Positions 36,301-48,300 of a DNA stretch of 64,000 bases are shown here, piece after piece. Both the position numbers and the translations under genes were made by a program. The DNA lies in the NCBI GenBank assembly GCA_946902875.1, contig OX336345.1:9641395-9705394 (forward strand), written 5' to 3'. The notes under the pieces were generated by a model. It was not told the origin of the DNA and did no database searches. It worked only from the letters and a program-made list of their open reading frames with translations. Position 1 is the first letter of the stretch. Each line of letters starts with the position of its first letter. This DNA comes from Nematopogon swammerdamellus. Taxonomy: Eukaryota; Arthropoda; Insecta; Lepidoptera; Adelidae.

Positions 36301-39300
36301 CCAGAACAAGCATTAGCATGTAGTTTCGCTAGCGTGAGATGTCGAGCTTATTCGCCTAATCGAACATCCTTTTCATACATTTTCCTAAATGCATGAGCCC
36401 ATATTGAGGCTTGGAACAAAATGCAAAATCTTGATCTACTTAATTACAAGCATTTAGTTATTATAATATACATTTATTATAAGATTATTACAACATAGGT
36501 ATATTAAATTAAAACTAACTTATAAATTGCAAATTTCTTCAAGGGACCTCGTACAGGGGATGGTTACCACATACAAATTACATACTTTTAAACTGATTAA
36601 CAACAATAATTTGTTAAAGCATATTTTCTGTTGTGTTTGTATTATTGTGTCATTTAATTTATTATAGAAACATTAAAATAATGTATTTACTTAAGTTTTT
36701 AAAATAATATTTTCAGGTATAATTCGTCTGCAAGAGATCCTAAAGCGCGCAGTACCAACACATACATGGCGTATGCGTCGCCTGGTGCCCGGCGCGGACA
36801 ACCGGCCCTTGCTGAAGGCTCTGGCGGAGACCGCGGAGACCCACGTGATCCTGGACTGTGCCGCCGATAGGGTCATCCATTACCTTCGACAGGCTAACGA
36901 AGTCAAGTTTTTCCAAGACTACATGGTGACGGAAATGTCTTATTTCGGCCTAGTCTCAAATACCATACCATATTTAATATTATGTATATTGATAAAATGT
37001 ATACGAAAACTCTATTTAGGCCGAGACCTTCGCCAAATTGCACAGTTGTATCTGTTATATATATTGTATCATACCAAACACTTTAAAAGGTTAACTTATG
37101 AAATCGGTTTACCGGTGCGATAATGGCGAGCGCATCGCTGCAGCTCGACGTTTCGAGTCCTCTATGGGACCCGTTCTCAAGAGGACGTGCTAGCTCCTCC
37201 GGCAGCCAGCACGTCACTGACAGGAGCCCGCCTGTTTGTCAAATTGTAGTAGGTAGGGTAGGTATCACTTCCGGATTCGCTGCGTTCTTTGCCTCTACGG
37301 ACCTACAGAAATTGCTGACAGTGTCGAGCTCCGAGCTCGACACTGACGTGCTGGCTGCCGGAGGAGCTAGCACGTCCTCTTGAGAACGGGTCCCATAGAG
37401 GACATCGTCGTCGTCATTATCGCACCGGTAAGCCGATATCATAAGTTAATAAGAGTGACGGGTGGTGCGGGACTAAAAACTAATTTTAAAAGGTCTCGCA
37501 GTTTCTTCAGCATATTTTGTATGGTCTAATGAAACTGTAAACTCTTTTTATCTCAATCCAGTCTTACGTCCTGACCTCGCTGGACGCCCATACACTGGAT
37601 CTAGCGGAGTTGCGGTACGGACTATCCAACGTCACTTGCCTGAGAATCTTCGACCCAGCGGAGCCTCGCGCTCTATCCTATTATTCCGATTGGATTCTCA
37701 ACGCTAATCCCGATGTAGTTCTGCCAAATTCACACGAGACGATACCGGTATGCGCTCATACCTTCATTGTACGAAGGCTCCTTACAAAGTGTCCTTTGTT
37801 TTTGGAACTTCAACGCTTCACCCTTTTACAACTTTATTATGGTCTGCTCTAAGGTTTGATTACTAGTAATTTTAAGAAACATAAAATATCGTAAACCCCC
37901 GTAGATGATGCTTGTGAAATTCCAGAATGTGTCTACAAATCTATTGAACAGTCAAAACAACTGTCCAGTGGCTGTATGCTTTATGAATTAATTATTTAAC
38001 TTGTCTATTACGCATACAATTATTCTTTACATCTCCAGGTCAAAGCGGCATTGGCAAACGATGCGGCGAGATTGATCACAGACGCAGTGGAAAAAGCTCG
38101 GGATGTTCTAAACCTGAAGCCAGAACAGATCACTTGTGACTCAGAGGACACGTGGAAAGTTGGCGAAGAGTTTCTTCAGCATCTTCTAACGGTAATTGCT
38201 AGACTTAATTTATTAGCTGCTTTTCAAAATTAACTCTTCTTTACCTTTTAAAAAAACATTTATACGAGTTGTAGATATTTTTAATTCTTACAGAATCCAA
38301 TTATAGGAATCACTGACAAAGTTGAAGTTTCCAGTAGTACTGGTGAAAGAATCAATTTCAATTTGGACATTATGGAACTTTACAACAATGGATTCAATGT
38401 AATCGCTAAGTGGAACGCTTCTACCGGATTTATTTACACAAGGAGCGAAAATCAAGTATCAAACGTTTTAGCTGAGAAATGGCAGAAGACAACCTTTAAA
38501 GTGGCGTCCCGAATCGGCGCTCCATACTTGGTGGAAAAGGTACCTGAGGAAGGTCAAACTCTAGTTGGGAATGATAGATTTGAAGGTTACTCAAAAGATT
38601 TGATCCACGAAGTTTTGAAAGAGCAGCTAAACTTGACGTACGAGCTGGAAATAGTTCCTGACAATAAGTACGGCTCATATAACAAGGATACTAAAAAGTG
38701 GGATGGATTGGTTAAACACCTTATTGATAGGGTAAGTTCTTTACGTCGCTAATTTTACAAATATTTTGTTATAGTTTGTTACGCGCATTCATTATACATT
38801 ATTTTCATTTTACATTCCGTTTTCCAGAAAGCGCACGTAGCGCTATGTGACCTAACGATCACATATGAGCGCCGCTCCGCCGTGGACTTCACTTCTCCGT
38901 TCCTGACTCTCGGGATCAGCATCCTGTACTCCAAGCCAGCCAAACCACCTCCGGACCTCTTCTCCTTTCTAAAGCCTTTGTCCGTCGATGTCTGGATGTT
39001 CACGGGCACTGCGTATCTACTTGTATCTTTGCTGCTTCATATTTTGGCCAGGTGACCCTTATTTACCTGTGTTCGCATAATATCAGATTCTTATACCGAC
39101 AAATTTTTTTACGCAGAAAGTTGTAGCAAATATTTCAAATTTCATTATATTTAAACAAATTTGTTTTCAGAATCGCACCCAACGATTGGGAGAATCCACA
39201 CCCTTGCAATAAGCATCCAGAAGAAATGGAGAACATTTGGGACATTAAGAACTCTCTCTGGCTCACCATGGGCTCTATTATGACCCAGGGCAGTGATCTG

Positions 39301-42300
39301 CTGCCAAAGTTAGTAAAGTATATAATTAACATGAACAAAAATATTTAAGTCTCTCAAACTAATAAACCTCGTAATAAACCAAACTGAAGATTTTTTAATT
39401 ATTTTCAATAATTTTATTTCTATCTAGAACTGCAGTTTAAAGCCATGGGAAACCCACGAATATTTTGAAATGCTTTCTGGAGTCCTCCGCCCTGCGAGAT
39501 GAATTAAGCAGTCTTGATGATATAGTATGATGGGTAAATCTTCCAGAATTCTATGACCTTGAATGAAAAGTTTAACATACATTTCCTTGCAGGGGCTACT
39601 CGACCCGCATGTTAGCGGGTATGTGGTGGTTCTTTGCACTCATTATGTGTTCCTCTTACACCGCGAACCTCGCTGCCTTTCTCACAAATGCCGCTATGGA
39701 CGATACAGTCAAGAGTGCTGAAGACTTGGCAGGACAGACGAAGATCAAATATGGGGCAGTGAAGGATGGCTCAACGGCTAGCTTTTTCAAGGTCTAGTTA
39801 AAATGTCTGTCATCTCGTAACGTATTTTTCGAACGTGACTAAATAAAAATAAAAATGACAATATTCCTACATTACTATACTTTTAAAGATTTTATTTCAT
39901 GTTTCTCCAAGATACCAAGCATTAAAAACGATTCCACGCAACTTTAGAAAAATGTACCTACTTGAATATCTGATTACTATATCGCCAAGTTGAGCAAAGA
40001 CGGTCGTACCATAGTAAAATGAGTCTGGTTTAACTATGGTCGTACCATCCTTTTCTCGAAATTGTTATTTTTACTGTATAACCAGGTGCTATGTTTCTAT
40101 GCCAGTGAGAATTAACTTCACCATCAACCTGTGCAACTCCTTTCCTGCGCTTGGACCTAAAATAATTGCAATTAATTCCTTATTCTGCAAATCTTATTTT
40201 CTTTTTGTAATTTCTCATCAGCAGAGTCATATAGCACCATTTTTTATAGAAAGCTCAACATGTGGAGCCGAATCACCCATAAGTTGTATAATTTCTATCG
40301 ATTCTATCATATTATTTTTTTTAGATAGGTTTATCTTCTTAGTTTAAGTTTCACTCAAATTATAACATCGTTTTATTAATTATTTCCTGAGGAACGCTGC
40401 TGTGTGTGCGCTTATTATTTGTTAATATTATTGCTATTGTTTGTTATTTTATGTAGATATCTGTTTGTTTTCCCATAATAAATAAAACAATCGGTCGCAA
40501 GCGTGGGTTGCGAGTGCCATGCCGGCCTGAGAGGTACCTATTCGCGCCCCTGAAACTGAATTTCGGGGTAAGTATATGGGCAGAAAAAGCATTATGAGTA
40601 ACGTTTATCAATGCCTTTGTAATCTTCAGAGGTCCAACTTCTCGACGTACCAGCGTATGTGGACAGCCATGGAGGCTACCCGGCCATCAGTATTCTGCAA
40701 GAACAACGACGAAGGTGTTGAAAGAGTTGTAAAAGGGAAACGGCAATTCGCTTTCCTGATGGAATCGACCGCCATAGAATATGTCCTTCAGAGAAACTGT
40801 GATCTGATGCAAGTTGGAGGACTACTTGATTCCAAGGGATACGGCATCGCTATGCCTTTTGGTGAGAACGTGTTTGATCATGTACATATGTCTGAACACA
40901 GCTAGTTTCAACTATGGGTTCGTCTTCAAAATTCAAGTATAAAACAACTTTGGCTACGAAAACAAAAGTAAGATTGTGTTCTCCAGAATCATCGTATCGC
41001 ACAGCAATAGACAACGCAGTGCTAAAGTTAGCTGAGAGCGGTAAACTCGTGGAACTGAAGAACAGGTGGTGGGCATCATCTGAAAACGAAGATCAACAAT
41101 GTGAGGTAACTTCCCCCAACTTTACCTTCTGTTCTTTTTGTGAAACCTGACATGGTTGGCTACATCACCAACTATACCGGTGTACACTTTGGTGAACTGG
41201 GTACCATGTGTGATGGAATCACACAAGGTAAAAAAGATAAATATATAGCCAATAGTAATTCAAAGCTAAATTATAGAACATTAAAACGTTTCATTAACAA
41301 AATAATTTATATTATAATTTAACTAATCACCTAATAAATTCAATCGTGACTGCACACTCCACTAAGAAATAAAATGGCGCGAACGGCCATTACAATACGA
41401 CGCGCAATTAGACAAACAAGAAATATAATAACATCAGTTGGTTCGCATATAAAACACTATAGAGCGCCGAGGCGGGGAAGGTAGCATGAGGTAATCCTGA
41501 CACGCGGTGAGAGGGGAACAAGACATGGGCGCGTACGAAACGGCGGAGAGGTGAGGTAAGAAGGCGCGCGTCTTGCGGGCGCGGGGTCAGAGATCGCGGT
41601 ATCATCACGCCGTTTGAGCGCGGCTTGAGGTAGCGAGTCAAGGAGCGCGAGTAGTGATTATTTCGCTGCGAGTTGTTAGTATGAAAGAATGAATTATTGT
41701 CAAGACACGATCGTGACACGCTCATACTGCGGGGACACCGTACGTTTTGTTCCTATGTGTCAGAAACGTGACAAGCTCATACTAATAATTTATTTTATTT
41801 CCATACTAAATTTGTGTCAGGACACGAATGTGACACGGCCATACTACGAGGCCGCCGTTCGATTTGTTCTTGCATGACACAACCGTGTCCAGCACATACT
41901 AATTAATCTAATTTTATCTCCATACTAAAATAGTATCAGGACACGAATGTGACACGGCCATACTACGAGGCCACCGTTCGATTTGTTCGAGCGTGTCACA
42001 ACCGTGTCCAGCCCATACTAAAAATTAAATTCTATCTCCATACGAAATTTCGCTCTGTGACACGAACGTGTCACGGCCATACTACGAGGCAACCGAGCGT
42101 TTAGTTCCTGCGTGTCAAGAACGTGTCACGGCCATACTAAGAGGGCGCCGTTCGATTTGTTCCTGCGTGTCCGATTCGTGTCGAGTCCATACTAATGATT
42201 CAATTTAATCTCCATACTAAATTCGTGTCAGGACACGAATGTGACACGGCCATACTATGAGGTCGCTGGTCTATTTGTTCCTGCGTGTCTGGAATCTGGA

Positions 42301-45300
42301 CATGACGGAGTTTATGGGAATTTGAAGTTTCGTGATCTCTGTGAAGATATCGCACAGGGTCTAAAATTATTTTAATAATTATTTATTAATGATTCAAACT
42401 AATACACTAAACATTTTATAAAGGGAAGAGTATATAAACAAAGTACCAGTTATTAAACAAAAACATAAAATAAAACAAAACAACGTTTCATTGAGTATGA
42501 CGCCAACATTCAAATAAATATCCGTTGGAGCGTGCGCGCGGGGCGGAGAGAGGTATGAGGTAAACAAGACAAGGGGTGAGGTATTACCGAGCTGCGGGCG
42601 CGCGTGGGCCGCGGGGCGAGGCGGAGCGACCTGAGGTAATTTGTCAAGCGGTGCGGGAGGGGTTTTCGTTAAGCGGTGTTAGTATGAAGGAATGGTTTCG
42701 TGTCCTGACATGAATAAAACACGACGATGGTAAGGAGATTTCGATTGGTTTCTGCGTGTCCAGGTTCCGTACATGAATAGTATTATCAAACACGGAAGAT
42801 GGTATCACGCATGTACAGGAATTAATATATAGACAATAAGAAAACTAACAACTTGGAACGTTAGCATTTTAAATGAAAATACTCGAAGAATATAGACGAT
42901 ATTAAACAAAAATATATAAATAAAACACTCCGTTATGGCGCTAAAAGTCGATTTATTAATAGAGCACATGTAATAACATCAATTAATTTATATAACAAAA
43001 GCAACAGTTCTCTGCATGCGGAGATGCACAATGGGTGCGGGGAAGTGGTGTTAAAACCCCCGAAGTAGAGGTAAATCGCATCGCTGACGAGCGAAACAGC
43101 TTTAGGTACCATGTGGAAGGTACGAAGAGGGTTTGTTTTCCCTCCAAAATCGAATTTATATCGTGTCACAAACGTGTCCAGTTCATACTAAAAACATAAA
43201 ATTATCCTCCATACAAAATTACGAGTCCGGACAGAAACGTGACACGGCCATACTACGAGGCAGCCGATCGATTTGTTCCTGCGTGACACAAACGTGTCCA
43301 GCCCATACTAAAAATCGAAATTCAATCTCCATACAAAATCGCGCTCCGTGACACGAACGTGTCATGGCCATACTAGGAGGCCACCGTTCGATTTGTTCCT
43401 GCGTGTCAGGATTGTGACACGAGGAAAGATTATAAAAGGAGAGGGAGGGGAGCGTGGGGAGTTCAGTCTGTTTTGGGAGTCGAAGGAGACGGTCGTGCGT
43501 ATTTAGCGAGAGCCCAGGTACGAAAGTTAGTACGGCTTCGCTCGCGTGAGTTTTCGAATAAGTTCGGGAAAGAAGTATCGCTCGGCTTCGCTCGCGTGTA
43601 TTTTCGATTGGGTTTTCCTAGTGAATAATTTCACTCGGCTTCGCTCGCGTGTATTTTTGATTGGGTTTTCTTAGTAAATGAATTTGGTAAAAAACCCCGG
43701 TGATTGAAATTAGTTTAATTTCGTGAATATTAGTGTGGGAATTTCTGTAAAGCTTTCGGAGTTGCAAATGAAGGTTGAGCTGGATTTTGTAATTTTGGGG
43801 GTGATATAGGGGTTTTCAACTAGTTTTACGGAAAATATTTTGGATGTTCTTTTTGAGCCTTTTGAGTTCTGGATGAAGGTCGAGCTGGATTCTGGAATCT
43901 TGACTGGTGATGGAAGGACTTCCAAAGAACTTTTACAATGACACTATGTCCGAACTGGCCTACCATGAGGACTGGTACATTGGGAAGGTTTTCTTAGTTC
44001 ATAAATGATTTTGTAAAAAACCGGTGAATAAAGTTTGTTTGTTTCGTAAATTTTAGTGTGGGAATTTCTGTAAAGCTTTCGGAGTTGCAAATGAAGGTTG
44101 AGCTGGATTTTGTAATTTTGGGGGTGATATAGGGGTTTTCAACTAGTTTTACGGAAAATATTTTGGATGTTCTTTTTGAGCCTTTTGAGTTCTGGATGAA
44201 GGTCGAGCTGGATTCTGGAATCTTGACTGGTGATGGAAGGACTTCCAAAGAACTTTTACAATGACACTATGTCCGAACTGGCCTACCATGAGGACAGGTA
44301 CATTGGGAAGGTTTTATTTTATATTAAAATATAATGGACTGTGACCTGATCATAAATTTCACGTACATAAAGGAAGTCAGTGAATAGAGTTTGTTTGATT
44401 CGTGAATTTTAGTGTGGGAATTTCTGTAAAGCTTTCGGAGTTGCAAATGAAGGTTGAGCTGGATTTTGTAATTTTGGGGGTGATATAGGAATTTTCAACT
44501 AGGTTGCGAATTATATTTTGGATGTTCTTTTTGAGCCTTTTGAGTTCTGGATGAAGGTTGAGCTGGATTCTGGAATCTTGACTGGTGATGGAAGGATTTC
44601 CAAAGAACTTTTACAATGACACTATGTCCGAACTGGCCTGCCATGAGGACTAGTACATTGGGAAGGTATTTTAAAATATAGAGAAGATTAAAAGAAACAA
44701 AACCCGATCTTTAAATTCGTAAATCATACGTATATAAGAGTGTTTGAACCACGCGTAATTATTAAAAAATATGTCGAATTTAAATATGTAAAATCAGTGG
44801 TTTTACCGTATTTTGATATAAAAGTATATTTTTATTAAGTGTTAACTTCGCGATTAGATTCAGTGGCGGGTGTTGTGGTTTCGTTTGAATTTATTGTTTT
44901 ACGCTATTCTATTTGTAATGGTGTTTTATTTAAGGTGATTTTAGTGAATCGTGTCAGACCGGTTAGGATAGTGGAATTCAAAGGTAAATTTTGTAATATA
45001 TATGCATATGCAACATACTGGCTAGTTACGTTTTAGGACGTAGGGAGATTGCGTAAATCAGGTTTAAATATACCTGTATAGGTTATGTAGATTATGACCA
45101 GCACACCATTTTAATAAACCCTTAAGAAAATATTCCTAATTGATTTCGGTGAAAGGTGGACCCCTGACCGCATCATTTGGAATAAAACAATTTCTGTAGG
45201 TATATCAATAGATAGCCACAGAAATATAAACCATAACATATACACTATACACTCACAATTAAAAGCATACACTTATGCCTTTAGGGAGGACAAAAGAATA

Positions 45301-48300
45301 TCTTTTGAACTCCAACATAACACTACGAGATTAAATTGGTAAATCTGTCTGAAGATGTATATTTTGTACAGATCAGAAAACGGGGACTCCTAGGGACAAA
45401 TAATAAATTTGTAGCTTAAGTACAAATTTATCTGCGTTGGGAGTCACGGGGACTGGCGATGGATAAATATCGTATGGACCGAGGGTCCATACGAATTTAG
45501 TGGGGCCAGTTCCACAAACCCCTTCAAAAGGGGTCAATAAAAGTTTGTATTGTTGAAGTTCTAAAATTTAGAAGAAAATATAAAATAATAGATTTCATCT
45601 ATTGAACAGCACAACAAAATTAAGCTATCAAGTAATACATTGATCATAATTTAATAATAACAATAACACAAACATCAGAACACTTTCATTTTGAATTTTG
45701 GCGGGTCTCACAAGCTCGCAAGCGAGGTACGTGAGCGCGCTGTCGAAGCGTGCACATAGAACACAGAGGGAAACCAGAAGGGTTTAATGACTATAGATGA
45801 ATGAGCAATTAGTTTGGTAAGTGCTTTAATGTTGATATTAGAATTTACTAGAATAGATTTAGGAAATGAGAGTTAGTACTCTGAGTTATTACGGTACACA
45901 ACGGCTTCCTGAAAAGGAAGTAATAATTGGGTCCATTTTACAGGAATTATGTGTACGAATTAGCGACACTGTTTCTGACAAACCTAGAGATCACTTGAAA
46001 GTTATACGCTGGCCATATTTCGATTCTTTATATTCTAGTTGTTCTAGAGCTAAAGAGTTGATTTTTGATAATTCTGCCTTTAATATCTAAGGAAAAACAA
46101 TAGGTATAGGGGAGAGGTTATTACAGTAGTGCGCGTGACCAGCATATAAAAAAAATTATGTAAAAATAAGTTCTTTTTTTAGTTATAGTAGTGTTATCAT
46201 AAATCCATGGAATTCTAAGGTCCAGGTACGAAAGTTATCGCGGGTGTGCCCGTGACCATGGTTTAGGAAAGTTTAAAATGTGTAGATATATATATATAAA
46301 CGTTTTGTAATGGTCTGACACGAGAAATCTTATTATTTTGTGCCAAAACGTAATTTGCGAGCGAATTGTATGGTTACGATTCGTAATGTAAGTCTAGGCG
46401 TGCCCAGTCTACTGCCAGTAAACATCGGAGCAGTTTCCAGCAGATGACATCTAACTATGGTTTGGTCCATAGCAACAATGTGAGTTATTCCATTATCCGG
46501 CGAGATACAAAATAAGTGTTTCTTTTCAGAGGGAAAATGTTGTACGTAATTGTGAAATGAATTACATGACCTACGCAATTACATCGTCATAAGTATGTTA
46601 TTAGCCATTTATTATAAAAAGAAATTTTAATGTCACTTGCATAATGATTATTTGTTCTATGGAAAAGTGGAACTGGAGAATTATTGATTGATGAGCGCTT
46701 GGCCAGGGCCACAGAATACTTGCGGGCGCAGGGCTACCAAAATTTTGAAAGACTAGTGTGGACTGGTTTTAAAGTTGAAGCATGTTTGGGTGCATTGTGT
46801 GTTTAAAGAAATTCGTGCTAAAGGGTTTGGGAAGTTTAATCTGACTTGTTTAATTATCTTGTTCAAAAAAAAAAAAAAAAGAAGGAAATTGAAAGTAATA
46901 ATATGTGGTGCACGGAGTCGTATTATGCAGATGTTATTTATGTATGTGTCACATTATGTATTGAATTGTTTTGGAATAAAACGAACAGATACTAAGGTCT
47001 TTGTGGCGCAGCGCTGATTGCTCTGCTTGCCTGATCTGTCGGAGGGGGAAGCGTGTGATGTGTGTATGTATGTATGATTTCTATTACTTTGTTATTATGT
47101 GGAAATTACAATCACGAAATTTGGAGTAAGAAGGTGGAATATTTTTGGCAACCCTACACAAGTTTGTAAATTTCGTGTTGATTAGGCCCATGAGGAGAGA
47201 ACCATGGTCAAGAAAGATTGATTTATGGGTGCACGTGTTGTACTGTTTGTGTTTGATCATTAGTTTCGTTGGGCGTAAGTGTACGAATGACTCTTATCTC
47301 TTTCCCACTAGTATAAAGTGTATGCAATGCAAGTAAGAGTTAGAACGAGACAGTAGACTAGAGCGCTATTTTAGACTTGCTCTTCTAGTGGGGTATGAAT
47401 GAGAGAGAGGGAGATACGACTTATATACGAGACTAACAAAAGTTAGAGAATTTAGCCACGTGATCGGTGCAGGTGTTCGGTTTAGACAAAAAAAATGGAG
47501 AAGCGCGTGGTTTAGCTCAGATTGCTAATGCATTGATGCTTGTCTGGTTTGTGTACATTGGTAAAAGAGTGGAATGAATATTGGTATATATATAATTGTC
47601 AGAGGAAATGAAATAGCAGTGCTGAGAAAGAAAAAAAAAAAAATTTTTTTTTTCATGTTTAGGTAAACGAAATGAATAGTGAATGATGAGTAGGTAAATG
47701 TATGTTAGATTTTACTGTTAATTTTTTGGGTAATTTGTGTATTTTTAAATGTGTGCTTAATAAACTGTGCGAGTATCATACCACAGTGGATGTTTGTATA
47801 TGAAATGGTTTTACTTGATTGAGAATAAATCAATACATATTGATTTATTACTTCGTGACTTTATGTGTTGCTGTGCGATAAGACGACGGACTAGCCACCT
47901 CTCGTTTTGTCATGACTTACTCGAATGTTGTACAGACGGATGCGTTTTGTACTGTCGTGCGTAGTTACTGGAAAAAGTGTCGCAACTGTACTTGCGACGT
48001 GCTACACCTCAGTGGTGAGTAGCTGTGACAACGTGTCTTTCGTTTTGTTGAAGATAAAGATTACATATTTATCTAGTATGAATGTTTGTGTACGGTTTGA
48101 CTGGATGGATTGTCAACGCACGTTGACTAGACCGTTTTGATCATTTTGTGACGCTGGGACATACGCTCATTGGACGGATTGTTGTTATCTTAACATGATT
48201 CAAGTATACTATGCGGAGACTCTGTTGAATTGATGACCGAGCAGGGCGTAGCTCGCGCGCGCGTCCTGCGGGCGCGGAGACAGAGTTCGCAACACCATCA

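Larger units (their letters stand above)
41209..46125 (+). repeat. 5' long terminal repeat, 4,917 bp
   Basis: Identical in length to the 3' copy, and no mismatch was noticed in the stretches compared. Eight small reading frames spread over it translate identically in both copies. Its first 15 bases form a small palindrome (TGTGAT-gga-ATCACA). Proposed parts: U3 41209-43464 with box arrays and promoter, R 43465 to about 45555 with tandem repeats and hairpins, and U5 to 46125. LTRs of this length are exceptional; most animal LTRs are a few hundred bp to 1-2 kb. Confidence 0.85.

Noticed and set aside
36773..37123. Frame continuing past receptor exon 6
   Set aside because: Family similarity stops exactly at the GTGACG donor; the rest is intron.
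43710..44248. Near-identical minus-strand frames ([14 protein letters not shown]...)
   Set aside because: Antisense readings of the LTR tandem repeats; the presumed transcript runs the other way.
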